Of a stretch of DNA of 64,000 bases, positions 28,501 to 36,250 are shown one piece after another. The stretch's first letter is position 1. Every line of letters begins with the position of its first letter. Origin of the DNA: Archivesica marissinica (taxonomy: Eukaryota > Mollusca > Bivalvia > Venerida > Vesicomyidae). Under the pieces are notes generated by a model. The model was not told where the DNA came from, searched no databases, and saw only the letters and a program-made list of their open reading frames with translations. The translations under genes and the position numbers were made by a program. The stretch is taken from contig CM026390.1 in assembly GCA_014843695.1 (NCBI GenBank), forward strand, positions 54,030,121 through 54,094,120, written 5' to 3'.

Positions 28501-31500
28501 CGTCTCCAACACATGTATGACAGCCTCCATGGCCTGTGTTCCAACCTCGAGTCGGAACTTCTGCAAATAGAAATGTAGGTTTCAAATCTGTAAAACAAGA
28601 AACACAAATATGTTAGCCGTTACTTGAGTGGTGATGACAGTCTTACTACAGAGTCTTGGGAGAAGCAGATGAAGAAATCAGTTTATTTTAGCAATATCAA
28701 ATTCAATTGACCAGTATGACCACCTTTGGGTATTGACCAAACTCAAACCCTATTGGGCTGAGCAATCACATAATATTAGTCTTAATACAGCCCAAAGTTA
28801 GCACATTAGAGCACAATGCAGTATAATGATGGAATAAAATCAATGTTGAATTTAGTAATTAACCACCAATCAACCGGTGTTGCCCACTTTGGGAGTATTG
28901 ACCAGGGTGGAAGGAAGTATTGACCAGGGTGGTTTTAACTAGTTAAAACTGCGGATTTAAACCGAAGGTGGTTTCGACTGGCAATAGTTGCATGCCTTGA
29001 ATCATAAACCTCACAAAATGACTATTTATCCAACTGGTAAATAGATGTACATACACGTGACAGTGCCTTGATAGCCCGGACAGCATCGCGTCTGTCTTCC
29101 AGGAGAGTGGATGATGATGCCCTATCAACTAGCCTTTCAACCTGAAAGAATTTCATTTCTTTATTGTTTTACCTATAATAATCTAATAGTAATACAGTAC
29201 AGACATAATGGCTCACACATTTTCCGCGCATCACTAAGAAATGCGGATGTCCGCCTATCTCCGCGTCAGAATCACGCGGAAGCAGAACCGGATCATGATC
29301 ACCTACACAATCCATGGCCATGACCTATCCATAGCTGTAGCAGGAAACTACACATCAAATGCTGGAAGCGAGTGTTAAGCGAATGATTAGAAGGCGAAAT
29401 AGGGCCTTTAAAAATACTAGGAAGTCAAGTACGCCTTCAAATCTCAAGAAATTCCTGGATCTAAAACATTTAGTGCGGAAAAAGGTCAAAGAGGCGTATC
29501 ACCAATATCTGGAAAACATCCTAAATCTAAACAGTGCTGATGCCTCCCATCCTTACAGACCAAACACCAAGAAACTTTATTCCATCCTTAAGCACTCCAA
29601 GCAAGACTCCAAACCAATGCCACCCCTAAAGCATGAAAACAAATTTCATCATGAAGAAGCTGCTAAAGCCACAGCACTGAACAAACAGTTTCAGTCTGTG
29701 TTCAGCTCCAAATCCCCACTAAGACTTACCTCCATTTGTAAAATGAAAATTCAGGACACAAATGGAAACCTGAATGGTCAATCCACGCCAAACATGAATG
29801 AGATCACAGTAAGTTCAAATGGCATAGAGAAACTACTCAATAATCTGAATCCCCATAAGGCTAGTGGTCCTGACCAAATTAAGCCAATCATACTTAAAAC
29901 CCTGTCTAAAGTCTAAAAAACTCTCACCTATCCTTGAAGTCTTATTCCAAAAATCCCTCAACAAAGGATCACTGCTGGCCCAGTGGAAGTCAGCAAATGT
30001 TGCTCCCATTTACAAAAAAGGGGACAAGTCAAACCCCACCAACGATAGGCCTATCTCACTGACATGTGTTCTATGCAAGGTACTAGAACATATAGCTTCC
30101 TCCTCGATAGTAAAACACTTCACTAACCACAGTATTCTGTACCATTTGCAGCATGGTTTTAGAGTAAAACGGTCATGCGTGACCCAACTAGTAATGCTAG
30201 TCAATGACTTGGTTACCTCTGTCTACAATAAGCATCAAGTAGATCTCATCCTATTAGACTTCAGTAAGGCTTTCGATAAGGTCAATCACGAGAAAGTACT
30301 ACTAAAAATGCATGACTATGGAGTCAGAGGTCAAACATTAAGGTGGATTAAGAGTTTTCTAGATAATAGACTCCAGTCAGTTGTCCTTAATGGTATTAGT
30401 TCAGAGGCCATTCTGGTGTCTACTTGGACCCCTGCTTTTCCTAGCCTACATAAACGACCTCACACAAAACATCAATTCCAAAGTCGATATCTTTGCAGAT
30501 GATACTGCAGTCTATCTATCATTGATATCTGCAAATGAATCGGTCACACTCCAAAACGATCTTAAGAGATTAGAAGAGTGGGAGTTGGAGTGGGACATGG
30601 AATTTAACCCCTCCAAATGTCAAGTTATCCACGTCACCAGAAGGAAACATCCTATTCCCAGTCAATTTAAACTCAATGGAGTCCTACTTGAGTCGGTCAC
30701 CTCAGCCAAATACCTTGGCGTGGATATCTCAAATAACCTGTTGTGGGACACTCACATAAAAAGGTCAACAAAGAAAGCAAACCAAACATTAGGATTTCTA
30801 CGTAGAAACCTCCAGGTCAAATCTGAATTCCTTAAGTCCATGGCTTACCAGACACTAGTGAGACCCCAGCTTGAATATGGCTCCGAGATCTGGTTGCCCC
30901 ATACCCAAACATTGATAGACCAAATTGAAGGTGTCCAGCGAAGAGCAGCCCGTTGGATAATGGCTGACTTCTATCGTACCTCTAGTGTTACAGACATGCT
31001 ACATTCCCTAAATCTACACAGACTAGATCAACGGCATATTGACAAAAGGTTATCCCGTATGCATAAAATTCATAATGATCTTGTTGCTATTCCCATTGAA
31101 AATTACTTAGTTCCTCTCTCCTGTCCTGCTCGCCATTCCTTAATATAGGTTAATTACAGCAACTACAGAATACTATAAGTTTTCCTTTTTTCCAAGAACA
31201 ATCTACCATTGGAACCATCTCCCTCCTGATATTGTCCATCTCCCTACTATAGAACAATTCAATAAGGCAGTTTGCCATATTGATCATGCCAGTCCCTAGT
31301 TGTTTTGCGCAGCTTTTAAACTTTTACCACAACTTACTTTCACTACTTTCTTAAATTATGCTTTTAACTACTCATACTTTTAACTTCTTTGCGGTTTTTG
31401 ACGCGCAACATGTCTACGTCCCCTCGAGGGGTTTGATATAAAAGAAAGATAGAGATAGCGAGTGTTTTATTTGTAGCGAGTGTTTTATTTGTTACTGTCT

Positions 31501-31870
31501 GTAAATTAATGTTTTATCGTTCATTTATAGGCTAGAGTAGGGCGATCTTTTGACGTCTGTATATGTATTACGATGCATTTGGCATATATAACTGGTTCAA
31601 ATGAACCATCCAGGATCTCTTGTCAAAACATAAATTTTTGACATGTCCAAAATTACCCCACCCATCATTTATGTACACGTAAACAGGACAATAACCGGTG
31701 TCGATTGCTAATGAAGTACAATTGCAAAAATAACACAAGTTCGGTTGTTTGAAGATAAACTGATACACAATGTATCTTTTCATTTATGAAACCATGAAAC
31801 ATACTGTCTCTGCACCAGTCGGCTGTCCTTCTCCAGGTTGTGCACCTAAATATTTACGGATGTAATCCAT
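1437..31870 (-). CDS. USO1: USO1/p115 vesicle tethering factor gene, exons 1-14 (3' part not visible)
   Basis: Whole-gene entry; the exons are listed separately. p115 is a cytosolic homodimeric tether for ER-to-Golgi and intra-Golgi vesicles that works with Rab1, GM130/giantin and SNAREs (family knowledge). Fourteen exons can be joined with consistent codon phase at every junction, giving about 561 residues that follow the conserved head in order: LLEDRRDAVRA, TDRSDSEIIGYALD, QFTEIF, HPMGVSKLMDLL, KIVAFENAFERLLDII, SNQNFF, GWSAQKVTN, RPAIVVLLMSMVNE, ENATQKEQLLRVQLA, VQGLCA. The head is an armadillo-like solenoid. The family's C-terminal coiled coils and acidic tail are not seen, so the gene is partial here. 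Introns hold almost all the arrays of 1-31 kb. Several splice junctions lie inside minisatellites that repeat the junction. Every exon is intact, so this is probably a functional gene. The identification is very secure; the exact ends of exon 14 are less so. Confidence 0.95.
1755..1955 (+). mobile_element. tRNA-derived SINE, family D
   Basis: Contains a B-box-like GGTTCGATCCTCGGACC, followed by GGGAAGTATGTGAGATGGTA and a C/T-rich body. The same sequence occurs inverted at about 43490-43680. It lies in a USO1 intron, antisense to the gene. Confidence 0.6.
2010..3395. repeat. 62-bp minisatellite in the USO1 intron between exons 13 and 14
   Basis: About 22 copies of a 62-bp unit containing gtaatggaggccaagacaga and gggagatgggagcactt. 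There is a subfamily switch near 2820: units on the low side read ccatagacag, those on the high side ccaaagacag. This gradient is typical of local unit homogenisation. The apparent reading frames on both strands are a by-product. Confidence 0.93.
3471..3581 (-). CDS. USO1: USO1 exon 13
   Basis: 37 codons (GGRVQTRLGILMLLATW to NTSNVPY), acceptor ACATTACAG, donor GTATCC (weak), phase 0 at both ends. It matches the family's QTRVGLLMLL and VTHFL--S-NVP-segment. Confidence 0.92.
3888..4440 (-). repeat. 73-bp minisatellite repeating the USO1 exon 12 donor
   Basis: Eight junction copies (one genuine, seven extra). On the minus strand each has the exon-like end TATATTAGCCCAG followed by GTAAACCCCATTTATTGG. 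Exon-last-base equivalents lie at 4421 (genuine), 4348, 4275, 4202, 4129, 4056, 3983 and 3910. Two copies (4275, 4129) read CAA instead of CAG before GTAAAC. Confidence 0.95.
4421..4626 (-). CDS. USO1: USO1 exon 12
   Basis: Starts after TTTATTTTAG and completes a Val codon (G|TG). It runs NTISAGQLLCGGLFSADSLS, ENATQKEQLLRVQLATS, LGNPPVSLLQQ and ends CCNILAQ before GTAAAC. These are diagnostic p115 segments. The donor is the first of eight tandem copies that extend to 3888. Confidence 0.96.
5187..5566 (-). repeat. 75-bp minisatellite repeating the USO1 exon 11 donor
   Basis: Five copies of a 75-bp unit: 28 nt matching the end of exon 11 (ATTGTTACCTACCTCAGC then AGATG), GTGAGT, and about 41 further intronic bases. 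Donor positions have exon-last-base equivalents at 5537, 5462, 5387, 5312 and 5237. The period is 25 codons and the reading frame stays open through all copies. Confidence 0.96.
5537..5691 (-). CDS. USO1: USO1 exon 11, flanked by arrays of its own splice sites
   Basis: Coordinates assume the exon-proximal splice sites: acceptor TATGTTTCAG (exon base 1 at 5691) and donor CAGATG|GTGAGT (5537). Encodes R/PAIVVLLMSMVNEKQP to TLLPTSAD, and joins exons 10 and 12 in phase. The acceptor plus the first 21 exon bases is repeated 27 times on the 5' side. The last 28 exon bases plus the donor are repeated 5 times on the 3' side. Alternative boundaries are therefore possible on both sides. The family lacks any insertion here, which favours the proximal sites. 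Confidence 0.92.
5666..6923 (-). repeat. 46-bp minisatellite repeating the USO1 exon 11 acceptor
   Basis: 27 copies. On the minus strand each unit is 25 nt of pyrimidine-rich intron end (TTGCTGTTTATGTTTCAG) plus 21 nt that match the start of exon 11 (ACCGGCTATCGTTGTGCTCC). Exon-base-1 equivalents start at 5691 and recur every 46 bp; three steps are 49 bp because of an inserted triplet. All three minus frames are open, because the period is not a multiple of three and the unit lacks stops in any phase. Confidence 0.97.
7170..7305. mobile_element. Short MITE with terminal inverted repeats GAGGTTATAAAAC
   Basis: 136 bp that can fold on itself: GAGGTTATAAAACTTTTCTC at one end and GGAAAGTTTTATAACCTC at the other, with further inverted blocks (GATTGGTTGATTCTGAG / GAACCAATCAG). 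A second copy is at 23407-23529. Both lie in USO1 introns. Confidence 0.7.
7316..8974. other. USO1 intron 10 sequence, no gene seen
   Basis: AT-rich intronic sequence. A short tandem repeat (ggccatagttaccgt, about three copies) is at 7697-7765. The open frames at 7536-8025 have no recognisable domain and a composition like the surrounding intron. Confidence 0.5.
8975..9261 (+). mobile_element. tRNA-derived SINE, family B, full length with target-site duplication
   Basis: The head has tRNA-like boxes (GTAGTCCAGTGG, GGTTCGATCCC). The body contains GATGGGACGTTAAACCGAG, and the tail is GGGCAACCGGTAGCGACGAT then AAATAAACGTAAAACACACA. It is flanked by an 11-bp direct repeat AAACTAACGAC (8964-8974 and 9262-9272). 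Other copies are at 23661, 35445 (minus), 38271 and 60063. The open frames inside it are SINE translation. Confidence 0.9.
9273..10831. other. USO1 intron 10 sequence, no gene seen
   Basis: No coding similarity recognised. At 10083-10200 a stretch has two imperfect copies containing atcatggtccaagatg and agatcaccca, a short degenerate duplication. Confidence 0.4.
10840..11296. mobile_element. hAT-type non-autonomous DNA transposon
   Basis: 457 bp with terminal inverted repeats TAGGGATGGCAACAAATG and CATTCGTTGCCATCCCTA, flanked by a perfect 8-bp duplication GTTATATG (10832-10839 and 11297-11304). An 8-bp duplication with TAGGGATG-like ends fits the hAT superfamily. Subterminal regions are rich in ATATTCGAATATTCG palindromes. 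No transposase is encoded. Confidence 0.85.
11671..11789. repeat. Unexpanded sister copy of the 22-bp array locus
   Basis: GAGCTCAAACTGAAAACAAC ... CAGTGAAACAG, then about one 22-bp unit (atgatgtagattggttt), then GACTAACTTCAAGCG ... CAGTAACATACT. The same flanks occur again at 11792-11842 and 13854-13892 around the expanded array. Confidence 0.85.
11843..13853. repeat. 22-bp minisatellite, about 91 copies
   Basis: Unit gatgtagattggttctaggc+at, very homogeneous, with a few recurrent single-base variants (ggtat, gacat, gatagg) that appear in blocks. It is in USO1 intron 10, about 90 bp from the exon 10 donor. Confidence 0.97.
13947..14035 (-). CDS. USO1: USO1 exon 10
   Basis: 89 nt between GATTCCAG and GTATAT. 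Encodes TINTVAEVIRGSLQNQEYF and then APSNPP with two bases of Arg left over (phase 2). It matches the family TINTVSEVIRG and NQ-YF-SV motifs. Confidence 0.94.
14036..15000. repeat. USO1 intron 9 proximal part with short repeats
   Basis: 14036-14700 has no recognisable feature. At 14706-14815 there are three copies of a 36-bp unit (cactcaatgaatcaccaatc then aacagtaggctatacg). At 14817-15000 two to three degenerate copies of a ~75-bp unit contain tgtggatttacaatccatg and attacaacacccaacattct. Confidence 0.7.
15001..20255. repeat. 5.2-kb minisatellite with a 20-bp unit, over 250 copies
   Basis: Unit catgtagtaacacatacaat, with a hypervariable base 2 (a, c, t or g) and an interspersed 12-bp short unit (catacatacaat). 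On the minus strand, the USO1 sense, every unit contains GTATGTGTTAC, a GTATGT donor-like hexamer. It fills most of USO1 intron 9. Long-range copies exist: the stretch around the unique variant atcctacata at 16515 recurs at 19061 (offset 2546). Confidence 0.97.
20279..20343 (-). CDS. USO1: USO1 exon 9
   Basis: 65 nt, acceptor ATGTTACAG, donor GAG|GTATGT. Encodes DLVQQLCTILMASG and then VPADVLTE, matching the family's QQLCTILMATGVPAD. The donor lies only about 20 bp from the edge of the 5.2-kb 20-bp array. Confidence 0.94.
20408..20625 (+). mobile_element. tRNA-derived SINE, family A
   Basis: Head with the B box GGTTCGAATCCCACT, then TTTCACGTGAGGAAGC and a G/C-richer body ending GGGACACCCAGGGTC. 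It is related to 1-142 (minus) and 32041-32150. Located in USO1 intron 8, antisense. Confidence 0.7.
20665..20912. mobile_element. TTAA-flanked MITE, copy 1
   Basis: 248 bp bounded by TTAA with inverted ends (TTAAACCCCC..AACACCA / TGGTGTTGAATGGGTTAA) and a strong central hairpin (GTAGATCCAGATGAGCCGGC ... GAGCCGTCTCATCAGGATC). TTAA target sites are the hallmark of piggyBac elements. No transposase is present. Sister copies are at 26125 and 45837. Confidence 0.8.
21167..21242 (-). CDS. USO1: USO1 exon 8
   Basis: A short exon of 76 nt (LVRSLVSPSNPQQ to KTMFTC plus one base), acceptor CATTGCAG, donor GTAAGT. It matches the family's LVR-LVSP-NP and CQK-MF segments. The preceding intron carries the 31-bp array. 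Confidence 0.93.
21770..22750. repeat. 31-bp minisatellite in USO1 intron 7
   Basis: About 31 copies of gccacaagcagaggtaactc+tagcaacactt, with a recurring 30-bp variant (gcagagtaactc) that always appears together with caaaacttgcc. This indicates multi-unit duplication. Confidence 0.95.
23090..23280 (-). CDS. USO1: USO1 exon 7
   Basis: Begins by completing a Gly codon (G|GA), then IVVEDCILLLLNLLKNN, SNQNFFREGS and GWSAQKVTNIHLVLQ; acceptor CCTTGCAG, donor GTAAGT. It spans the conserved loop between armadillo-like repeats. A SINE and a MITE lie in the intron upstream. Confidence 0.96.
23407..23529. mobile_element. Short MITE, second copy of the 7170 family
   Basis: Ends AAGGTTATAACACTTTTCTC and ACATGTTTTATAACCTC with internal GATTGGTTGATTCTGAG / GAACCAATCA, diverged from 7170-7305. 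It lies in USO1 intron 6. Confidence 0.65.
23661..23918 (+). mobile_element. SINE family B, internally deleted head
   Basis: Starts CGGATCTGTAGTCCAGTGG, but the middle of the tRNA-like head is missing (ggtaatttcgattcaatccc). Body and GTAGCAACAATAAATAAACG tail are present. Possible duplication ACAGTACA on both sides. Confidence 0.8.
24115..24235 (-). CDS. USO1: USO1 exon 6
   Basis: 40 codons plus one base (ALLLLNQLTRNN to EEGGIDG), acceptor CCATTTCAG, donor GTAAAT. QKIVAFENAFERLLDII is essentially identical to the vertebrate protein as I know it. Confidence 0.96.
25006..25270 (-). mobile_element. tRNA-derived SINE, family C, with 11-bp duplication
   Basis: Minus strand from 25270: GTCCGCCTCCGTGATCGAGT, B box GGGTTCGAGCCCCGCTC, then AGTTGGCAGTTTCTTACGG and GGTGCACCCAAGTACTGG. 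It is flanked by GGCTCAATAAC at 24995-25005 and 25271-25281. A second copy is at 57383. It lies in USO1 intron 5, on the same strand as the gene. Confidence 0.88.
25457..25615 (-). CDS. USO1: USO1 exon 5
   Basis: 53 codons (EYDFHVRWPTVKL to SREIIRND), acceptor CGCTACAG, donor GTAAGT, phase 0 at both ends. It contains FHVRWP and HPMGVSKLMDLLSDSRE, both highly conserved p115 head helices. Confidence 0.95.
25916..26019 (-). CDS. USO1: USO1 exon 4
   Basis: Starts after TTTTGCAG and ends at LLLSLLE before GTTTGT, phase 1 to 0. It encodes the end of the acidic loop (EEDMEDEGPDD) and then LGAQFTEIFVKKADN, matching the family's QFTEIF helix. Confidence 0.93.
26125..26366. mobile_element. TTAA-flanked MITE, copy 2
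   Basis: Best-preserved copy: TTAACCCTTTCAACACCA at one end, TGGTGTTGAATGGGTTAA at the other, same central GAGCCGGCTCGTGACGAGCC hairpin. It lies in USO1 intron 3. Confidence 0.82.
26370..26920. repeat. 33-bp minisatellite in USO1 intron 3
   Basis: About 16 copies of tgctctgctgtttagcctca+ttctcaatatata. Two units carry the variant caataccggtata. The period of 11 codons produces repeated frames on both strands, which I do not read as protein. Confidence 0.94.
26921..28421. other. USO1 intron 3 remainder, no gene seen
   Basis: AT-rich intron. The open frame at 27110-27346 has no family resemblance. At 28190-28225 taataaatagattt is tandemly duplicated. Nothing else recognised. Confidence 0.4.
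28422..28560 (-). CDS. USO1: USO1 exon 3
   Basis: 46 codons plus one base (KFRLEVGTQAME to NEPTDD), acceptor TTTGCAG, donor GTACGG, phase 0 to 1. TDRSDSEIIGYALD is nearly invariant in p115. The last residues enter the acidic loop that is variable among animals. Confidence 0.95.
29055..29141 (-). CDS. USO1: USO1 exon 2
   Basis: 29 codons from VERLVDRASSS to AIKALSR, between a TTCTTTCAG acceptor and a GTATGT donor, phase 0 at both ends. The LLEDRRDAVRA core is a signature of the p115 head. The intron upstream (29142-31804) contains an antisense LINE. Confidence 0.95.
29340..31450 (+). pseudogene. Non-LTR retrotransposon (CR1/L2/Jockey-like), 5'-truncated and frameshifted
   Basis: Plus strand in USO1 intron 1, antisense to the gene. 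It lacks the endonuclease. The reverse transcriptase is split over three frames: a linker (KKVKEAYHQYLENIL, NPHKASGPDQIKP), fingers/palm with IYKKGDKSNPTNDRPISLT, motif A DLILLDFSKAFDKVNHEKV, and motif C FADDTAVYL near 30495. A frameshift lies near 29910. A short deletion near 30415 removes the usual SGVPQGSVLGP segment. The C-terminal region (YGSEIWLPH, QRRAARWI) is present. The 3' end is near ATATAAAAGAAAGATAGAG. Inactive. The clade is not resolvable by eye. Confidence 0.9.
31805..31870 (-). CDS. USO1: USO1 exon 1, start codon exon
   Basis: Encodes MDYIRKYLGA and continues to TGAET (22 codons), then a GTATGT donor. The family N terminus is similarly short and ends in an (E/G)AET-like segment just before the first helix. 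The ATG at 31870-31868 is taken as the start because of that match and because exon 2 continues in phase 0. The 5'UTR and any upstream exon are not resolved. Confidence 0.88.
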
Positions 31871-31877
31871 TTTGGAA

Positions 31878-31900
31878 GTGTTAACGCATGCGCAACGACG
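31878..31900. promoter_or_regulatory. NRF-1-like palindrome just upstream of the USO1 start codon
   Basis: ACGCATGCGCAA at about 31884-31895 lies some 14 bp upstream of the USO1 ATG and is close to the NRF-1 consensus YGCGCAYGCGCR. Such sites are common at TATA-less housekeeping promoters. Function is inferred only from the match and its position. Confidence 0.3.
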
Positions 31901-32040
31901 TGGCAAAATTCGCAGTACACAAGCGTTTATATTTCGCAATAGTATCAAAGTACAAGAAGAATCTGATCAAGAAGTTTTCTAAATGGGCAATAAAATATTA
32001 GCTCATTTGGATGGTTACAAAAATACACGAACTATACATA

Positions 32041-32150
32041 TGGGGCCTCTGAGGTCGTTGACTACAAATCACTTCCCCCTCACCGCTGATGGTTCGAACC
32101 CCACTACTATTATGGAGGAAGCTATTCAGCTGTCTTGCACAAGGTCGGTG
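32041..32150 (+). mobile_element. SINE family A fragment abutting a LINE
   Basis: Tail of the tRNA-like head with CACTTCCCCCTCACCGCTGA, the B box GGTTCGAACCCCACT and a short piece of body (GGAGGAAGCTATTCAGCTG). It runs directly into LINE reverse transcriptase sequence. Confidence 0.55.
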
Positions 32151-33420
32151 ATTCTACACTTGTCCCCAGATGATTGGAGACATGCAGTTATATCTCCCAT
32201 ATACAAAAAGGGTCAAAAGTCCAACCCTAGCAACCACCGCCCCATTTCTAAAACATGCATAGCATCCAAACTCTTAGAATAGGGCCTACATCCTGGTTTC
32301 AACATCATGTCATTCTTTGACTCGCACCATATTCTTAGCCCACAGCAGCACAGGTTCAGGTCAAAACACAGATGTGACACCCAACGCATTGGTTTCACAC
32401 AGGAAATAGCTGATAATCTCGAACTCGGTCACCAGACGGATGTCATCATAATGGAGTTACGGTAAGCATTCGACAAAGTAGATCACCACAAGCTCATCCA
32501 TAAACTCAAACACTTTGGTATAAATGATAAAGCCACATCATGGATACACTCATTTCTCAAAAACGGGTCACAACAGGTTATCGCCGACGGTAAATGCTAC
32601 GACAGGTTACAAGTTCTCTCAGGTGTCCCACAAGGGTCTGTCCTGGGGCCCTGTCTCTTTTTATCTTATATAAATAACCTACCAAACAGCATCAAAGTCG
32701 GGCCCACCTCTTTGTCGACGACACCATCCTCTACCTCATCATTAAATCCCAGTCCTCAACAGAAGCTCTACATGATATATACACCTCTTAGAATCTTGGG
32801 GAAAGGAATGACCAATGGAATTAAACACCGATAAATGCGAACTATTAAGAATCCATAGGAAAAGAAACCCAACTATTTGCCCATACAAGTTATATAACAC
32901 ACAATTAAGGCCAACTGAACTCTACAAATATCTCGGAGTCACCATTAGTAAGAACATTAACGTGGCCCAATACATCAATAATAATTATTACCTCAAAAGC
33001 TAACATTATCAAAGTAAGTATACAAGTCAAAACAAATAATAAACAGATCAAAGAAAACGCATATATCACTTATACCCACCCACAGGTTGAATACTGCTCC
33101 ACAGTCTGGAAACCCTGGCAGAAACACCTTACCTACAAAATAGAAATGGTCCAAAGATCTTCAGCCCGATATATATTCAATGATTACAACTACACTAGTA
33201 GTGTATCACAAATTGTATCCACCCTCAATTGGAAAACTTTAGAACATAGACGAAATCAAGCCTCACTAATCATGTTGTTTTCAAAATAAGAAATGAACTA
33301 GTTGCTGTAGATCACCATCACCTTACACCCACAATAAACCTTAACTATCTAATCCAACAGTCAAAAACCCAATATCATGCAAACTCATTTCCCCAAGAAT
33401 AACTAGGCTAGAAGAACAGT
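32150..33420 (+). pseudogene. Second non-LTR reverse transcriptase fragment, decayed
   Basis: Related to the 29340 element: ISPIYKKGQKSNPSNHRPIS near 32190, a broken motif A (AFDKVDHHKLIHKL), SGVPQGSVLGPCLFLSYINN near 32620, and the catalytic FVDDT readable near 32710 only after a frameshift. Stops and frameshifts occur throughout. The C-terminal part (YLGVTISKN, VEYCSTVWKPW) is present. No endonuclease. Confidence 0.85.
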
Positions 33421-34100
33421 CGACCGACATATATACAATCGAGTTCCATCTGCCGACTTTTGTTAACAGACTGGACTCGTACTTCCTCTCATCGTTGTAC
33501 TGTCTGCTTTTAACTATAGCTTTGTAGATCTTTTCAACTTGCACATAACAGTTTATATTCACTTACTCTTCTAGACTGCGCGTGTCAATCATAATCCTGA
33601 CGGCAGTAAGAAGTTGAAGTCCTCACCCGTGCCCGAAATATTCTTCGGATGGGCACTTGTTGGTCTTCTCCACCAATAACTGGATTGAAATATAAGATCA
33701 TGGAAACACGCCGGTTGACCGGCCAGTGGTCCTTCGTGCACTGTTCCTTCACTTATAATGACTACGTATAAACTAAAATCACAAACAAACAGCATGGAGA
33801 ACACATGTTGATATTTACTCAAGCACCCTAGTGCAATATTCAGGAAAAAAGGACTTGATGATCTCCCAACAAAAACACCCAATTAGATAGAGAGATTTAT
33901 AACAGTTGTAGTTAGGAATTTATTGCATCTTAAGATCATTTAAAACACCCTAATTAGGAGATAAAATGTATAAAAGAAATAATGAAAAGTTCTAATTACG
34001 ACAAACCTCGTCTCATGCCATTGTACCTGTACTGCACACCATCAAGTGGAGCCCCTGTGATGTTATGGATATGATGTCCATCTCAAAATGATAATTGCGA
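33421..34100. other. Intergenic, no feature seen
   Basis: Short open frames on the minus strand (33341-33882) show no domain. Composition is ordinary. Probably decayed repeat or spacer. Confidence 0.35.
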
Positions 34101-35430
34101 TGCGACTTTAAAGCAGTTCGATCATTCTGATAATCATGCAACTACTTTTCAAGTGTTAGATAGGCACATCTCGATTGAGGAAATTACTACGGCAACTAAG
34201 CGATTAAACAATAATAAAGCATCTTCATGTGATAACATAATATACGAGTACTTTCAGGAAAGTATACACATCATTGCAAAACCGCTGGAATTGCTTTTCA
34301 ATTGTATTTTAGACCCTTAGACCTTTCCGCGTAGCTGGTCACAGGGTGTCATTATACCGTTATATAAGAAGGGCGATAGTACAGACCAAATAACCACAGG
34401 GGAATTACACTGCTATGCTGCTTCGCAGAGTTGTGTACGGCTATTTTAAATGAACGTATGAAAATTTAGATCAAAGAATACGATATATTAACGGATGCAC
34501 AATTTGGTTTTAAACATAGTGTTAATACAGTTGACGCTATAATTATGTATGCACTAATTCCTTAATTGAAAATGCTTTACATAATACAACGTCATACATA
34601 TGTGTAAACTAATTCGAGCTGGAGTTGATGGAAAGCTGTTCTCCCTTATCCGCTCAATGTATGACGAAATAAACTGTCCATCAAGCATATGGACAGTTTA
34701 TTCGACTTCTTCACTAGTAATGTGGGTTTATTGCAAGGGGAGATCACCGATCATGTTTAGTATGTTCTTGAATGACATTGGGTTTTCTTTACAAAATGGT
34801 TTGAATGCTGGAATATCGATCGAACAAAAATAGCTATTTATATTTTACTGTTCGCGGATGACGCTGCGATGTTTTCAGATACAAGTGAAGGTCTACAATC
34901 TTGTAGAATATTGCGCTAAATGGAATCTAACAGTAAATACTGATAAACCAAAAGTGTTGTTTTTAGTAAGGGTGAAGTTTTAAGCAAAACATATAATTGG
35001 ACATATGAAGGTAAACATATATAGATAGTTAGCAGTTTTAATTACCTTGGGGTAGTTCTTGTTTAATGACAGATATATTCGATGCGTCTCAATTTTAAAC
35101 TACAGTTGCAAAATGTGGGGCTTCATGAAAGCTGATCATATTGAAAAAGTACACAGAAAATTTTGCAAACATCTTATTAATGTAAAAATATCGACAAACT
35201 CGGTGTCTCTATATTCAATAATTGGGCGTTTTCCTTTATTCATTGGAAGATATTTAAGAATAATGAAATATTGGTTATAATTGTATGGGATCAAATAAAG
35301 AAACTGTATTATAAGCGCAATTGCATACTCACAAAGACATGATATATAAATAGTAAACCCAATACAACGAATTGGTCATCCAAAATTCGTGACATACTGC
35401 ATACATCCGGTTTTTCTGATGTTTGGTTAT
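34100..35430 (+). pseudogene. Third non-LTR retrotransposon, heavily decayed, part 1
   Basis: Frames with many stops read EEITTATKRLNNNKASSCDN near 34180, a finger motif (IIPLYKKGDST) near 34352, ELIRAGVDGKLFSLIRSMYD-like sequence near 34605, MFSMFLNDIG near 34755, a catalytic FADD equivalent (TTCGCGGATGACGCTGCGAT) near 34851, and CVSILNYSCKMWGF near 35085. It is a different lineage from the elements at 29340 and 32150. It is interrupted at 35445 by a SINE. Confidence 0.75.
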
Positions 35431-35444
35431 TTCATGAATCTGTG

Positions 35445-35693
35445 TGTGTGTTTTACGTTTATTTATCGTCGCTACCGGTTGCCCATATGAGCGATGCCTC
35501 CTGAAGAGATTAGTCATTTTAAATTTTTGGAGGATAGTGCAATGTTACAGACAGAGACCCATTCCAGAGTCTCCTCTGGTTCTTTTAAGTGCACGGTGTT
35601 CAGCACCGACACGAGACCTCGGTTTAAAGTCCCATCTGAAAGACTGTCAATTTTATTAGGGTCAGACGGGGGATCGAACCTGTGATCCCTGGA
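35445..35693 (-). mobile_element. SINE family B inserted in the LINE, 5'-truncated
   Basis: Minus-strand copy from ATCCAGGGATCACAGGTTCG to the GGTAGCGACGATAAATAAAC tail. It is flanked by a perfect 14-bp duplication TTCATGAATCTGTG (35431-35444 and 35694-35707). Most of the tRNA-like head is missing. Confidence 0.9.
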
Positions 35694-35707
35694 TTCATGA
35701 ATCTGTG

Positions 35708-36250
35708 AACATAAAACGTTTTTATATCAGTGCTGAAATGTCGACTGAGAGATCAGTACGTGTCACAATGGCAAATTAATATAGACGCGTCTTCTCGATT
35801 AGCTCTCAATTAACTATACATGTATACAAAGAACTATCTTTACAGCAAACGACCTAGCTACTTACATTTATTGTCTAACGTAAGTCACAGAAGCTGTATA
35901 GCTAAACTAAGGATTTCCACCCATGAACTTTTAATAGCGACTGGAAGACACAGAAACATTGAATGAAGCCAACGTAAATTTCAATTGTGTCCACTGAACG
36001 ACATAGAAGACGAGTATTATTTTGTATTCATGTGTCCATTCTACGAAACGCTCAGAAACATTTATATACCAACGTATTTTTCACAACGTCCTCATTTGTT
36101 TAAATTTATTGCTTTATTGAATTCCGATAAAAAAACATCTTATTGAACAAACTTGCACTATTTTGTATAAATGGTTTTAAGATTAGAGACAACATATTTA
36201 AACAGACTCCAATAACACCCTGGTATACAAGCATAGGATTCAGGAAGTAC
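35708..36250 (+). pseudogene. Third non-LTR retrotransposon, part 2 (C terminus)
   Basis: Downstream of the SINE the LINE continues. Near 35990-36120 it reads CPLNDIEDEYYFVFMCPFYE and then RPHLFKFIALLNS, the usual C-terminal zinc-knuckle-like region of such ORF2 proteins. It is disrupted by stops. Confidence 0.65.
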
